Below are positions 6,115 to 6,262 of a stretch of 6,262 bases of DNA, in pieces; within the stretch, counting starts at the first letter, position 1; each line of letters starts with the position of its first letter. Source of the DNA: an uncultured Porphyromonadaceae bacterium (GTDB taxonomy: Bacteria; Bacteroidota; Bacteroidia; Bacteroidales; Muribaculaceae); assembly GCA_900552325.1 (NCBI GenBank), contig URZG01000136.1, positions 1 through 6,262 on the forward strand. Reading direction: 5' to 3'. The notes under the pieces were generated by a model. That model made no database searches and was not told where the DNA came from. It saw only the letters and a program-made list of their open reading frames with translations. A program made the translations under genes and the position numbers.

Positions 6115-6262
6115 TTATCGGCCGGAGTTGGCGATAAGTTCGGTGATCCGCTTGTTGTAAAGCTTCTCCTGCATGAGATCCTCGATGGTGAGATGCATGC
6201 GGTAGCGCCAGTAGTGGGGGAACACCGCAGGTTCGTTGATCTGCTCCTTATAGGGGTTCTCG
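6115..6262 (-). CDS. malQ: C-terminus of a 4-alpha-glucanotransferase (amylomaltase, GH77); 5' end beyond window
   Basis: This reading frame falls outside the longer ORFs but is open to the window edge and ends in TAA at 6117-6115. The 48 residues include QINEPAVFPHYWRYRMHLTI, which matches the conserved end of MalQ/GH77 proteins (a Pro-rich turn followed by YWRYRMHL-T-E), and finish in the ITELIANSGR tail I associate with Bacteroidales homologues. The full enzyme transfers alpha-1,4-glucan segments in maltodextrin and glycogen metabolism in the cytoplasm. Catalytic residues lie upstream of this fragment and cannot be checked. A strong hairpin terminator follows the stop, consistent with the end of a transcription unit unrelated to the efflux operon. 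The short fragment limits certainty, though the WRYRMHL block is distinctive. Confidence 0.78.
   Translation of the reverse strand, partial: ENPYKEQINEPAVFPHYWRYRMHLTIEDLMQEKLYNKRITELIANSGR

Noticed and set aside
1..6262. CRISPR arrays, tRNA or rRNA genes, insertion sequences, attachment sites
   Set aside because: I saw no regularly spaced repeats, no transposase or integrase frames, no terminal inverted repeats and no RNA gene folds. Nearly all of the window is explained by the five minus-strand genes.

Overview
The window looks like a chromosomal segment of a Bacteroidota bacterium, most likely order Bacteroidales. The evidence is a Bacteroidota-type -7 promoter element (TAACTTTG) upstream of the first operon gene, the lack of Shine-Dalgarno sequences before any start codon, and neighbours typical of gut and oral Bacteroidales: a streptopain-like (C10) peptidase with a Spi pro-domain and a malQ-type C-terminus. 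The coding DNA is GC-rich and the spacers are AT-rich. I cannot place the genus. All supported genes lie on the minus strand, so transcription runs from high to low coordinates.

Layout in the direction of transcription: (1) 6262-6115 is the last 48 codons of a malQ-like 4-alpha-glucanotransferase, closed by a strong intrinsic terminator at 6092-6044. (2) 6043-5950 is a short intergenic region holding a perfect interrupted palindrome (6020-6034), a weaker dyad (6002-6017) and a -7 promoter element (5974-5981). (3) 5949-404 is a complete three-gene heavy-metal RND efflux operon in the order adaptor (czcB-like lipoprotein), inner-membrane pump (czcA-like), outer-membrane channel (czcC/TolC-like). 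The adaptor and pump genes are 48 bp apart; the pump and channel genes overlap by ATGA. (4) 344-1 is the 5' part of a secreted protein with a signal peptide and a Spi-like pro-domain, probably a C10 cysteine peptidase, cut by the window edge. Two adjacent perfect palindromes lie within its first 14 codons.

The three operon products should form one tripartite complex. The pump uses the proton motive force, the lipid-anchored periplasmic adaptor bridges, and the outer-membrane channel releases the cation outside. The adaptor is His-rich at both ends. By my recollected alignment the pump lacks the CusA methionine triad, which argues for divalent cations rather than Cu(I)/Ag(I), but the substrate is not proven. 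No metal-sensing regulator is encoded in the window. I did not find a previously undescribed system: this is an ordinary efflux operon with two or three non-coding signals worth checking.
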